Source: Pedobacter sp. MC2016-15 (GTDB lineage Bacteria > Bacteroidota > Bacteroidia > Sphingobacteriales > Sphingobacteriaceae). From it: a stretch of DNA of 64,000 bases. The stretch spans positions 682,001-746,000 of the forward strand of contig NZ_JAPIVS010000002.1 in assembly GCF_026239695.1 (NCBI RefSeq), read 5' to 3'. The position numbers and the translations under genes were made by a program. The notes beneath the pieces are model-generated. The model was not told where the DNA came from and did no database searches. It saw nothing but the letters and a program-made list of their open reading frames with translations. Positions within the stretch are counted from its first letter, which is position 1. Each line of letters starts with the position of its first letter. This document shows, piece by piece, positions 18,901 through 27,704 of the stretch.

Positions 18901-20136
18901 TTACTCCTCGCTGTAATCGAGATCCTTTGAAAAAGTTTCTTCCATCTGGCTCAGTGCCAGGAAGGCAACTGCCAGCACCAGGACAGATACAATGATCCCT
19001 GCAGTGATAATGGACCCGTTAAAGATGCCACGCAGATATTGCAGCAGCAGCGAGATCGGGACCAGTGCACCCCTTACAAAATTGGTGGCAGTAGTAGTTA
19101 CGGTAGCGCGGATATTGGTGCCAAATTGTTCAGCAGCGATCGTAATGAACATCGCCCAGTAGCCGGCGGTAAAGCCGAGGAAAAGACAAACACCGTAAAA
19201 GGCGGGCAGGCTGAGATCCCGCAGGATAAAGAAGGTACTGATTGAGATGATAGCGATGACAAGATAGATGCAGACCACTTTGATCCTGCTTTTTAGATAC
19301 TGGCTGAGCAGTGCACTGAAAAGGTCGCTGAGCATCGATGCCCCGTAACAACAGGCGACGGCCACACCGGCATTCACTGTGCCCTGCACGCCAAGTGCTT
19401 TGCCGAACTCAGGGGAGAGGGTGATCAGGATACCTGCAATCAGCCATATTGGCAAACCTATGACAATGCAGCGCAGGTATTTTAAAAAGGTTTTTCTGTT
19501 CTTAAACAGCTGGAAAAAATTTCCCCTGACTACGTTTTCCTTCCTGGCGATGTGATACATAAACGATTCTGAAACACCGATCCTCAGTACAAGAAGGATC
19601 AGTCCCAGTCCCCCGCCAACAAAAAAGGAAGTTCTCCAGTCAAAGAAGTTCGCCGTATAAAATGCAACGATAGCTCCCGAGATCCCAACTCCTGCAACCA
19701 TGCTTGTAGCATAGCCGCGTTTTTCTTTAGGCATCAGCTCTGCTACCAGTGTAATACCCGCACCAAGCTCCCCGGCAAGGCCAAATCCCGCAATAAAACG
19801 CCAGAAGGCATAACTTTCTACAGAATGAACAAATCCATTGGCGATATTGGCCAGGGAATACAAACATATAGTGCCGAACAGAACGGTCAGGCGTCCTTTT
19901 TTATCCCCTAAAATTCCCCAGAACAATCCACCGAGCATGAGGCCGGTCATCTGTATGTTCAGTAAAAAAATTCCGGAGGAGGTCACTTCCTGGGGACTGA
20001 GCCCTAAAGATCTGAGGCTGGGCACACGCACAATACTAAAAAGCAGCAGATCATAGATATCTACAAAATATCCCAGTGAAGCTACGATGATGGCAGCAAT
20101 GGGAAGTGTAGATTTGATATTGGATTGTACTTCCAT
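18901..20136 (-). CDS. MFS transporter, metabolite:H+ symporter-like
   Basis: Major-facilitator inner-membrane carrier. Start at ATG 20136 (411 aa, MEVQSNIKSTLPIAAIIVAS...), because the 22 residues before it do not look like transporter sequence and the ATG leads straight into helix 1. About twelve hydrophobic helices are visible. The helix 2-3 loop GGLFWGILGDKKGRLTVLFG matches the MFS signature, and helix 4 has RFIAGFGLAGELGAGITLV, a pattern of the metabolite:H+ symporter and sugar-porter groups. Substrate unknown. Confidence 0.88.
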   Translation of the reverse strand: MEVQSNIKSTLPIAAIIVASLGYFVDIYDLLLFSIVRVPSLRSLGLSPQEVTSSGIFLLNIQMTGLMLGGLFWGILGDKKGRLTVLFGTICLYSLANIANGFVHSVESYAFWRFIAGFGLAGELGAGITLVAELMPKEKRGYATSMVAGVGISGAIVAFYTANFFDWRTSFFVGGGLGLILLVLRIGVSESFMYHIARKENVVRGNFFQLFKNRKTFLKYLRCIVIGLPIWLIAGILITLSPEFGKALGVQGTVNAGVAVACCYGASMLSDLFSALLSQYLKSRIKVVCIYLVIAIISISTFFILRDLSLPAFYGVCLFLGFTAGYWAMFITIAAEQFGTNIRATVTTTATNFVRGALVPISLLLQYLRGIFNGSIITAGIIVSVLVLAVAFLALSQMEETFSKDLDYSEE

Positions 20137-20224
20137 GATGTTTTTCCTGCAAATGTGCGGTAAAATGCTTCCGCCTGAAATCCCCATTAACGGGTAGAGC
20201 ACTAATTTGCTAAAAATTTGGACA

Positions 20225-20260
20225 TAAAAAAAGGATGCCCTTATGGAGCATCCTTTTTAT
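20225..20260. terminator. Terminator of pruA (symmetrical)
   Basis: AAAAAGGATGC and GCATCCTTTTT form an 11-bp stem with A and T runs on either side, placed 10 bases after the pruA stop on minus. Confidence 0.88.
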
Positions 20261-20268
20261 CATTCCGG

Positions 20269-21897
20269 TTATCCTAAAAACGGATAGCGGTAATCTTTTG
20301 GCGGATCAAATGATTCCTTGATTGTACGCGGAGATACCCAGCGCAGCAGGTTGATCATTGAACCGGCCTTATCATTTGTACCTGAGCCTCTGGCACCACC
20401 AAAAGGCTGCTGGCCAACAACGGCACCTGTACATTTATCATTGATATAGAAGTTTCCGGCAGAATTACGCAGCGCGATGGTTGCCTGTTCTATCGCATAA
20501 CGGTCCTGTGAAATTACAGCACCTGTTAAAGCATAGATAGATGTAGTATCAATTACTTCTAAAATCTGCTCAAACTGATCGTCTTCATAAACAAAGATTG
20601 TCAGTACAGGGCCGAACAACTCTTCGCACATCGTCGTATACTTTGGATCATCTACCACTAAAACTGTAGGTTCGATAAAGTAACCTTTAGATTTATCGTA
20701 GTTTCCACCGGCAATGATTTCTACCGCTGCATCGGCTTTTGCCTGATCAATATATTTAGATAGTTTATCAAATGAGCGCTCATCGATCACCGCATTGATA
20801 AAATTACCGAAATCCTCTGTGCCGCCCATTTTGAAGGTAGCCAGATCACGAAGCATCAGTTCTTTAATTGCCGGCCACAGGCTTTTGGCAATATAAACCC
20901 TTGATGCTGCAGAACATTTCTGTCCCTGGTATTCAAAAGCACCGCGTAAAATTGCTGTGCTTGATACTTCAGCATCTGCAGAACCGTGAACAAGGATAAA
21001 ATCCTTACCACCAGTTTCGCCCACGATGCGTGGATAGGTTTTGTATTTATGGATATTGGTACCGATAGTTCTCCAGATGTTCTGGAATACTGCCGTAGAG
21101 CCTGTAAAGTGGATACCTGCAAAATCAGGACTGTTGAAAATTACCTCTCCAACTTCAGGTCCGTCGGCATAGATCAGGTTGATTACACCATCAGGTAATC
21201 CTGCTTCGCGGAAGATCTCCATCAGTAAGTTAGCGGCATAAATTTGCGTGTCAGCAGGTTTCCAAACTACCACATTTCCCATCAGCGCTGCTGAAGTAGG
21301 AAGGTTTGCTGCGATAGCCGTGAAGTTGAATGGCGTAAGTGCAAATACAAACCCTTCAAGCGGGCGTTGTTCTACTCTGTTCCACACCCCTTTTGGAGAA
21401 ACCGGAGGTTGTTGCTGATAAATTTCAGACATATAGCTCACGTTGAAACGTAAGAAGTCTACCAGTTCGCAAACGGCATCAATTTCTGCCTGGTAAGCAT
21501 TTTTTGATTGTCCGAGCATCGTTGCTGCATTCAGCTTATAACGGTAAGGACCGGAAATCAGATCAGCAATCTTCAGGAAGATCGATGCCCTCTGTTCCCA
21601 GGCCAGGTTTTCCCATTGTGCTTTTGCTGCAAGAGATGCATCAATGGCCTGCTGAACATGTGTTTTGTTACCTATACTGTATTTTGCTAGAATGTGCTGG
21701 TGATCGTGCGGTGGGGTAACTTTTCCTTTTGTATCCGTATAAACAGGTTTTCCCCCGATATACATAGGGATATCACCTTCTTTTGAACGCGCCTCAGTTA
21801 AAGCTGCGGCTAGTAATTCGCGTTCTTTAGTTCCTGGTGCATAACCAAAGATTGGTTCATTGACCGGTATTGGTACATTAAAAAATCCTTTGAGCAT
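20269..21897 (-). CDS. pruA: L-glutamate gamma-semialdehyde (1-pyrroline-5-carboxylate) dehydrogenase
   Basis: Cytosolic NAD-dependent aldehyde dehydrogenase (542 aa) that oxidises glutamate semialdehyde to glutamate, the last step of proline breakdown. Active-site residues are E294 (VGETGGKDF) and nucleophile C328 (QGQKCSAASR). The glycine-rich stretch IHFTGSTAVF is near 262. The long N-terminal part (FFNVPIPVNEPIFGYAPGTKER) is specific to the P5C group rather than general aldehyde dehydrogenases. The proline dehydrogenase partner is not in the window. Single-gene unit with its own -7 element and terminator. Confidence 0.95.
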   Translation of the reverse strand: MLKGFFNVPIPVNEPIFGYAPGTKERELLAAALTEARSKEGDIPMYIGGKPVYTDTKGKVTPPHDHQHILAKYSIGNKTHVQQAIDASLAAKAQWENLAWEQRASIFLKIADLISGPYRYKLNAATMLGQSKNAYQAEIDAVCELVDFLRFNVSYMSEIYQQQPPVSPKGVWNRVEQRPLEGFVFALTPFNFTAIAANLPTSAALMGNVVVWKPADTQIYAANLLMEIFREAGLPDGVINLIYADGPEVGEVIFNSPDFAGIHFTGSTAVFQNIWRTIGTNIHKYKTYPRIVGETGGKDFILVHGSADAEVSSTAILRGAFEYQGQKCSAASRVYIAKSLWPAIKELMLRDLATFKMGGTEDFGNFINAVIDERSFDKLSKYIDQAKADAAVEIIAGGNYDKSKGYFIEPTVLVVDDPKYTTMCEELFGPVLTIFVYEDDQFEQILEVIDTTSIYALTGAVISQDRYAIEQATIALRNSAGNFYINDKCTGAVVGQQPFGGARGSGTNDKAGSMINLLRWVSPRTIKESFDPPKDYRYPFLG

Positions 21898-21919
21898 GGT
21901 ATAAATTTATTATTTTCTG

Positions 21920-21927
21920 CAAAGGTA
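21920..21927 (-). promoter_or_regulatory. -7 element TACCTTTG for pruA
   Basis: Minus-strand TAnnTTTG match 22 bases before the pruA ATG. Confidence 0.5.
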
Positions 21928-21986
21928 GGGTTTCTATTTGCTTATAGCTAATTTTAGTAGCGTAGCCCCATTGCTTAAATAATTCT

Positions 21987-21994
21987 TATTTTTG
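21987..21994 (+). promoter_or_regulatory. -7 element TATTTTTG for lpxK
   Basis: Match to TAnnTTTG ending 10 bases before the lpxK ATG, so the mRNA leader would be only a few bases. Confidence 0.5.
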
Positions 21995-22004
21995 AAGCCA
22001 TAGC

Positions 22005-23063
22005 ATGATAAAATATCTCCGGTTACTATTGCTGCCCTTTTCTTTGTTGTACGGTATCGTAGTTATACTGCGCAATATGCTGTACGACCGGGGTCTTCTG
22101 CGATCCAGAAAGTTTGATATCCCCGTCATCTGTGTAGGCAACCTCGTGCTGGGCGGTTCAGGGAAAAGCCCCGTGACAGAATACCTCGTGAACCTGCTGG
22201 GAGAGTATAAAATTGCCATCCTGAGCCGCGGTTATGGCCGCGAAACCAAGGGGTTTTTATATGCTGATGAAAATGCAACGGCACGGTCAGTAGGAGATGA
22301 GCCGCTGCAGTTCTACCATAAATTTCCGGGGATTACGGTAGCTGTTTGCGAAGATCGCGTACTGGGTATAGAGAAATTGAAAGGCGAACATGACCTGGTT
22401 ATCCTGGACGATGCTTTTCAGCACAGACGTGTTAAACCGGGATTGAGTATCCTGCTTTTCGAATACCAGAAGTTGCTGCAGCCACAGTTTGTTTTGCCTG
22501 CAGGGAATATGAGGGAACCCTTTTGGGGATACCGACGGGCAGATCTGTTATTAGTGACCAAGGCCCCGGCAACCCTGAGCGATGAGCAGAAAGCCAGCTG
22601 TGCGGAAAAATTCGGTTCAGGGGCCTCAGGAAAAATATACTTCTCTGCTATAAATTATGGGAACCTGACCGGGCTTTTCAGCAAGGCAGAACTGGAAGCT
22701 CAGGCTCTTGCAGGAAAAACCGTTTTCCTCCTGACGGGAATTGCCAATCCAAAACCTTTGCTGGATGAACTCAGGCGGTATACACCAGCTATCATACACC
22801 ATGATTATCCTGACCACCACTCGTACAGCTTACAGAATATAGCGAAGCTGGCAGAGGCATTTTCAGAGCATCCTGCAAAAGAAAAGATCATCATCACAAC
22901 AGAAAAGGATGCCCAACGTTTATTTGATGTTACATTCAAAGAATTACTGTTAAATTTGCCCGTATTTTACTTGCCTATTAAGGTAATTATTGAAGAAAAC
23001 CATACCCAGGCCTTTAATCAAAAGATTTTAAAATATGTTTCAGACACTGCGCGAAACCGTTGA
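22005..23063 (+). CDS. lpxK: Tetraacyldisaccharide 4'-kinase (lipid A synthesis)
   Basis: Phosphorylates the 4' position of the lipid A precursor to make lipid IVA, at the inner face of the inner membrane (352 aa). A hydrophobic N-terminal anchor (LRLLLLPFSLLYGIVVILRN) precedes VICVGNLVLGGSGKSP, whose Walker A GGSGKSP is at 50-56. SRGYGRETKG near 74 and the family motif VILDDAFQHRRVKPG near 129-143 follow, with LPAGNMREPFWG near 164. The last 29 bases overlap the start of the nucleoside phosphorylase gene, which suggests translational coupling. Confidence 0.95.
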   Translation: MIKYLRLLLLPFSLLYGIVVILRNMLYDRGLLRSRKFDIPVICVGNLVLGGSGKSPVTEYLVNLLGEYKIAILSRGYGRETKGFLYADENATARSVGDEPLQFYHKFPGITVAVCEDRVLGIEKLKGEHDLVILDDAFQHRRVKPGLSILLFEYQKLLQPQFVLPAGNMREPFWGYRRADLLLVTKAPATLSDEQKASCAEKFGSGASGKIYFSAINYGNLTGLFSKAELEAQALAGKTVFLLTGIANPKPLLDELRRYTPAIIHHDYPDHHSYSLQNIAKLAEAFSEHPAKEKIIITTEKDAQRLFDVTFKELLLNLPVFYLPIKVIIEENHTQAFNQKILKYVSDTARNR

Positions 23064-23850
23064 ATATATAAAGAGAAAAAATGATAGTTTCCAGCCGGAA
23101 ATAGGAATAGTACTGGGCACAGGACTCGGCGGTTTGGTGAATGAAATAGAGGTTGAGTTTAGCCTGATGTATTCAAATATCCCGAACTTCCCCATCTCCA
23201 CACTTGAATTTCATTCCGGAAAGCTGATTTTTGGAACTTTAAAAGGTAAGAAGGTAGTGGCCATGCAGGGCAGGCTTCATTATTATGAAGGTTATTCCAT
23301 GCAGCAGATCACTTTCCCCATCAGGGTTATGAAGGCCCTGGGCATACAGTACCTGTTTGTATCCAATGCGGCAGGCTCGCTGAACTCCGACTTCAAAAAG
23401 GGCGACCTGATGGTGATCAACGACCATATCAACCTGCAGCCGGAAAGTCCGCTACGCGGGAGTAACGACCCTGACATGGGCCCGAGGTTCCCGGATATGA
23501 GTCAGCCTTATCATAAGGAACTGATCAAAAAAGCACTGGACATCGCTGCGGAAGAAGGAATCACCTGCCATCAGGGGGTTTATGTATCTGTAACAGGCCC
23601 TAACCTGGAAACTAAGGCAGAATACAAATACCTGCGCATAATCGGCGGCGATGCTGTTGGGATGAGTACCGTACCCGAAGTGATTGTTGCCAATCATATG
23701 AGTATTCCTGTTTTCGCTATTTCTGTATTAACTGACGAGGGCTTCCCGGAGGAACTGCAGCCCGTAAGTTTAGAGGAGATCATAGAAACGGCCAGGATTG
23801 CGGAACCAAGAATGACCCAAATTTTAAGCCAGCTAATTTCTCAGTTATAA
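23035..23850 (+). CDS. Purine nucleoside phosphorylase (trimeric type)
   Basis: Cleaves purine nucleosides with phosphate to base and (deoxy)ribose-1-phosphate in salvage (271 aa). Typical class motifs are GIVLGTGLGGL near 24-34, FHSGKLIFG near 59, MQGRLHYYEGY near 75, VSNAAGSLN near 109 and VGMSTVPEVIVANH near 215. The ATG lies inside the end of lpxK. The gene ends in TAATG, so its stop overlaps the start of the next (porin) gene by one base. The three genes form one tight operon. Confidence 0.94.
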   Translation: MFQTLRETVEYIKRKNDSFQPEIGIVLGTGLGGLVNEIEVEFSLMYSNIPNFPISTLEFHSGKLIFGTLKGKKVVAMQGRLHYYEGYSMQQITFPIRVMKALGIQYLFVSNAAGSLNSDFKKGDLMVINDHINLQPESPLRGSNDPDMGPRFPDMSQPYHKELIKKALDIAAEEGITCHQGVYVSVTGPNLETKAEYKYLRIIGGDAVGMSTVPEVIVANHMSIPVFAISVLTDEGFPEELQPVSLEEIIETARIAEPRMTQILSQLISQL

Positions 23851-25871
23851 TGTTCAAAACAATTGTTTTATTTTTCTTCATCTGCCTCGCCTTTGGTGTA
23901 CAGCAGGTTATTGCCCAGGATCTGAAGACCACAGTGAATGAAAATAAGGAATTGGACTCTTTGAGAAATAAACTGGAGAACAGCAAAGACTCGGTAGTCT
24001 TTACCTCCAGGTTTGTCCGCTACACCACATTAAAACTGACGAAAGACAGTATCCAGACTTTAGCCCTTGATACCAGTTTGAGGGGCATGCAGAACTTTAG
24101 TCCCATTGTACAGCCCAGACGACCAACGGTCAATACCGGAAACATCGGGCTGGCAGCACAGTCTTTATTTTACGAACCTTCCAAAAGAATTGGTTTTGAT
24201 GCGGGCTTTCATTCGCTCGACTGGTACGCAAAGGGCCATGACGATATCATGTATTATCAGGCGCGCACGCCTTTCTCCAACTTGTATTATGCAGGTCAGT
24301 ACAGTGGCGACGTAGAGCAGATCTTCAGGGTGCTGCACTCTCAGAACATCAAAAAGAACTGGAATATTGGGGCCAGCTATAACAGGATCGGTGCCAACGG
24401 ATCTTATGCCCGTCAGCGTGGGGATGTGCTCAACGGAACAATATTCACCTGGTATACCTCACCAAGCAAGCGCTATACCTTGTTTGCAAATGCGATTTTC
24501 AATACGCTGAAAGCTTACGAAAATGGTTCGATTACAAACGATACCCTTTTTAACAGCGGTGCTACTATAGACAGGGCGGCACAGCAGAACAGACTGGAAG
24601 GTGCCCGCCAGATTTATCGTAAAAATACCTTCCTGATCAAGCAGTCTTATTTCGTAGGCCGCATTGATAGCATCGACCAGGAGATTACCAAAAAGGTATT
24701 GCCTACCAACAAGATAACGCATAGTCTGAGGTACGACAAAGATTCCTATGCTTTTCAAAAGACAGCCTATGGTTCTGCAGAAAATACCGTTCTGCCGGCA
24801 GGAGAGAACGACCTGTCATTTACCAATGACAGTACTTCGGTACAACATATCCAAAACGAATTTATATACAGCTTCTTCCTGAGAGGCAAATCACAGTCGA
24901 TCATCAAAAATGAGCTGAAGCTCGATGCAGGGATCAGGCATGATTTTTACAACTACAAACAGGTAGTCGGGCGTATTGATAAAACCAACTTTTATGAACA
25001 CACCAAAGCTTTTCAGAATATTACGCTGCTGGGATCTGCAGGCTACAGGTTCAGTAACCGCGTAGATCTCAACTTTGATGTGCAGCAGATCTTCCAGGGT
25101 CGTCAGGCCGGGGATTTCCTGTATGAGGCTAAAAGTAATGTGCTCGTGAGCAATAATGTGGGCAGGATTGTTTTGGGCGCGTATCTGCAGAACCAGTCGC
25201 CCGCAGAGATTTACGACAGGTATTACGGAAACCATTACAACTGGCTCAACAATTTCGACCGCACTAAAACGGCAAACTTCTCCTTCAAATATATCAATGA
25301 CCAGCTGAGGCTGGATGCAGGGGCAGAATATACCCGTATCAATGGATATCTGTACTTCACACAACCGAGGACGGATGGCGTGATCACAGATTCTACTGCA
25401 GTTGCGCCGGCACAAGAGGGCGGAGCCATCAACCTCCTGAAGATCACCCTGGGCAAAAAAGTAACCTTCGGTAATTTTAACCTGGATAGCTACATCGTTT
25501 ACCAGAAGACCAGCAACCAGACCGTTATGCCAACGCCGGAGTTTTACACCTTCAACAGTTTTTATCTCGACCAGACGGTATTTAAAGTACTCAAGACCAA
25601 CTTTGGAGTGGATGTGCGCTACAATACCAAGTACGCCAATTATGCATATAACCCCGCGATCAGCCAGTTTTATATTGGCAGGGGTGTAAAGTTCCAGACG
25701 GTGCCGGTAGTGGATTTCTGGATCAGGGCCAGCTTGAGGAAAGCTAATATCTTCTTAAAGTACGAGTATGCCAACCAGGGTATAGGCTCACAGGGATACT
25801 ATACGGTATACAGATATCCTATGCCCGACAAAATGTTCAAGATCGGGGTAAACTGGAATTTCTACGATTAA
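23850..25871 (+). CDS. Putative porin of Bacteroidota type
   Basis: Predicted outer-membrane beta-barrel of 673 aa. A signal peptide (MFKTIVLFFFICLAFGVQQVIAQ) is followed by a roughly 90-residue linker and then many alternating aromatic strands. SLFYEPSKRIGFDAGFHSLDWY near 108-130 and the repeated YNRIGANGSYARQRG type of strands resemble the family annotated simply as putative porin in Bacteroidota. The chain ends FKIGVNWNFYD, a barrel-type end. Co-transcription with lpxK ties it to envelope building. Its stop overlaps the convergent downstream gene by four bases (TTAA). Function beyond a barrel is unknown. Confidence 0.75.
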   Translation: MFKTIVLFFFICLAFGVQQVIAQDLKTTVNENKELDSLRNKLENSKDSVVFTSRFVRYTTLKLTKDSIQTLALDTSLRGMQNFSPIVQPRRPTVNTGNIGLAAQSLFYEPSKRIGFDAGFHSLDWYAKGHDDIMYYQARTPFSNLYYAGQYSGDVEQIFRVLHSQNIKKNWNIGASYNRIGANGSYARQRGDVLNGTIFTWYTSPSKRYTLFANAIFNTLKAYENGSITNDTLFNSGATIDRAAQQNRLEGARQIYRKNTFLIKQSYFVGRIDSIDQEITKKVLPTNKITHSLRYDKDSYAFQKTAYGSAENTVLPAGENDLSFTNDSTSVQHIQNEFIYSFFLRGKSQSIIKNELKLDAGIRHDFYNYKQVVGRIDKTNFYEHTKAFQNITLLGSAGYRFSNRVDLNFDVQQIFQGRQAGDFLYEAKSNVLVSNNVGRIVLGAYLQNQSPAEIYDRYYGNHYNWLNNFDRTKTANFSFKYINDQLRLDAGAEYTRINGYLYFTQPRTDGVITDSTAVAPAQEGGAINLLKITLGKKVTFGNFNLDSYIVYQKTSNQTVMPTPEFYTFNSFYLDQTVFKVLKTNFGVDVRYNTKYANYAYNPAISQFYIGRGVKFQTVPVVDFWIRASLRKANIFLKYEYANQGIGSQGYYTVYRYPMPDKMFKIGVNWNFYD

Positions 25872-27124
25872 GTTTTCTGCGGTTTTTTCTTCGCTGCGGG
25901 AAACAGCACATTGTTTAAGATCAGGCGGTAGCCCGCTGAGTTAGGATGCAGGTTTAAATCTGTAGGCGGATCGCCCACTGCGTGCTGATAATCCTCCGGG
26001 TCATGTCCTCCGTAAAAGGTAAATTGCCCCTTGCCAATCTCCCCATGCAGGTAGCGTACTTCTGATGCTCCCTTATTTTCGCCGAGAACAGTGATGCTGG
26101 GTTTCAGCAGCTGTTTTCTGAAAGCTGTAGTTTGTCCCATAAAGCCCTTGATTACACGTGTGTGGTTCTGGCTGAGCATCGTAGGTACCAGGTCAGACTT
26201 GGCAGAGAACTCAAACAGGGTAAAGTAGTCATTCTGCTGGGTTAAGGTACGCGTTTGCGTAACATCCACATCCGAGAACTCATAGCTGCCGGGATTCTGG
26301 TCCAGCCTGAAATCCTTAAAGGCGAAGGTCCTGTCGAAGTTCAATTTCGACTGTGCATGAGGATCTTCAGCATCCCCGTCGTACATGCTGGCGCAGATAT
26401 CCAGCCCTTCAGCACTGAGCGCAATATCAAAGCTGTCAGTAGCGGAGCACATTGCAAACAGAAAACCACCGCCTATACAGAACTCCTTCATCCTTTTCAC
26501 TACCGCAAGTTTCATTTGGGAAACCTTGGCAAAGCCATTTCTTTTCGCTGTGGCCTCCTGCGTTCTTACATCTTCCTTATACCAGGTGGCATTTCTGAAG
26601 TTGCTCCAGAAACGGCCATACTGACCGGTAAAGTCCTCATGGTGCAGGTGGAGCCAATCGTACCCGTTCAGTTTATCCTTTAACACTTCGTCGTCATACA
26701 CGATATCGTAGGGGATCTCCGCATAGGTCAGCACCATCGTTACAGCATCATCCCATGGTAATTTGCTTTTTGGCGAGTACACGGCAATTTTGGGTGCTTT
26801 CTCCAGTTTCACCATTTCCATATTGACACCGGGATCACTGATTTCATTCAGAATGGCCGTGACTTTACCGTCAGCCAGCACCGTATAGGATACCCCGCGT
26901 GCTTTACACTCATCTTCCACAGCCTTATCATAGCGGATCATGAAGCTGCCTCCCCTGTAGTTGAGCAGCCAGCTTACCTCAGCATTTTGTTTGATACTCC
27001 AATAGGCAATTCCATAGGCTTTCAGGTGGTTTTTTTGATCCTCATCCATGCTGATCAGGATTGAGGAGGCTTTTAATGCCAGGGTAAATACTAACAATAT
27101 GAGGGTGAGGAAGCTTCGTTTCAT
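25868..27124 (-). CDS. Exported protein of the family mislabelled 'asparagine synthetase B'
   Basis: A 418-residue protein starting at ATG 27124; the longer frame from 27172 is rejected because the -7 element lies at 27134-27141. MKRSFLTLILLVFTLALKAS is a signal peptide, so the protein is probably periplasmic. It begins ILISMDEDQKNHLKAYGIAYW, as in proteins commonly labelled asparagine synthetase B in this phylum, but I see neither the N-terminal glutaminase Cys nor an SGGxDS ATP-pyrophosphatase loop. Instead DWLHLHHEDFTGQ near 170 and FCIGGGFLFAMCSATDSFD near 220-238 look like the core of a class-I glutamine-amidotransferase-like or ThuA-like fold with a nucleophile elbow. The true reaction is unknown. 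Confidence 0.65.
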   Translation of the reverse strand: MKRSFLTLILLVFTLALKASSILISMDEDQKNHLKAYGIAYWSIKQNAEVSWLLNYRGGSFMIRYDKAVEDECKARGVSYTVLADGKVTAILNEISDPGVNMEMVKLEKAPKIAVYSPKSKLPWDDAVTMVLTYAEIPYDIVYDDEVLKDKLNGYDWLHLHHEDFTGQYGRFWSNFRNATWYKEDVRTQEATAKRNGFAKVSQMKLAVVKRMKEFCIGGGFLFAMCSATDSFDIALSAEGLDICASMYDGDAEDPHAQSKLNFDRTFAFKDFRLDQNPGSYEFSDVDVTQTRTLTQQNDYFTLFEFSAKSDLVPTMLSQNHTRVIKGFMGQTTAFRKQLLKPSITVLGENKGASEVRYLHGEIGKGQFTFYGGHDPEDYQHAVGDPPTDLNLHPNSAGYRLILNNVLFPAAKKKPQKT

Positions 27125-27133
27125 TGATGTACG

Positions 27134-27141
27134 CAAAGATA
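27134..27141 (-). promoter_or_regulatory. -7 element TATCTTTG for the exported 'AsnB-like' gene
   Basis: Minus-strand TAnnTTTG match 9 bases before ATG 27124, implying a very short leader and fixing the start. Confidence 0.5.
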
Positions 27142-27211
27142 TATGATGAGCAAGAGGAATACCCTCAGGCATTCAATTACGAATTTAGTTCATCTAGTCG
27201 TTACAATTTAC

Positions 27212-27219
27212 TAAATTTG
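27212..27219 (+). promoter_or_regulatory. -7 element TAAATTTG for the cyclophilin gene
   Basis: Match to TAnnTTTG ending 20 bases before ATG 27240; no clear -33. Confidence 0.5.
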
Positions 27220-27239
27220 TCAGTTAGAAAAAAAAGAAC

Positions 27240-27701
27240 ATGAGCAAAGCGATAATAAAAACTGAAAAAGGCGACATGACTGTCGAGTTTTATGACAATG
27301 ATGCACCTAATACTGTTGCAAATTTCAAGAAATTAGCTGGTGAAGGATTCTATGATGGTATCTCTTTTCACCGTGTGATCCCTAACTTCATGGTTCAGGG
27401 CGGATGTCCTAACTCTAAAGATCCTGCTAAAGCACATTTAGCTGGTACAGGTGGTCCGGGTTATAAAATTGATTGCGAATTGTCTGGCGAAAACCAGTAC
27501 CATGACCGTGGTGTATTATCTATGGCTCACGCCGGAAGAAACACTGGCGGATCACAATTCTTTATTTGCCACAGCAGAGCAAACACTGCTCACCTGGACA
27601 GAAACCATACTGTTTTCGGTAAAGTGATTGAAAATGTTGACATTGTTGATGATATCAGACAAGGAGACAGAATTTTAAGTATTGAAGTGTTAGCAGATTA
27701 A
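27240..27701 (+). CDS. Cyclophilin-type peptidyl-prolyl cis-trans isomerase
   Basis: Small cytosolic prolyl isomerase (153 aa) with no signal peptide. Active-site motif FHRVIPNFMVQGG is near 43-55 (Arg at 45), then GVLSMAHAGRNTGGSQFFIC near 91-110 and HTVFGKVIENVDIVD near 123. Codons are T-ending like those of dnaK, so it is probably abundant. Only three bases separate it from the DUF5606 gene. Confidence 0.95.
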   Translation: MSKAIIKTEKGDMTVEFYDNDAPNTVANFKKLAGEGFYDGISFHRVIPNFMVQGGCPNSKDPAKAHLAGTGGPGYKIDCELSGENQYHDRGVLSMAHAGRNTGGSQFFICHSRANTAHLDRNHTVFGKVIENVDIVDDIRQGDRILSIEVLAD

Positions 27702-27704
27702 GAT

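Noticed and set aside
24891..25415. Minus-strand frame of 174 codons inside the putative porin
   Set aside because: Antisense shadow of a gene with signal peptide and barrel pattern.
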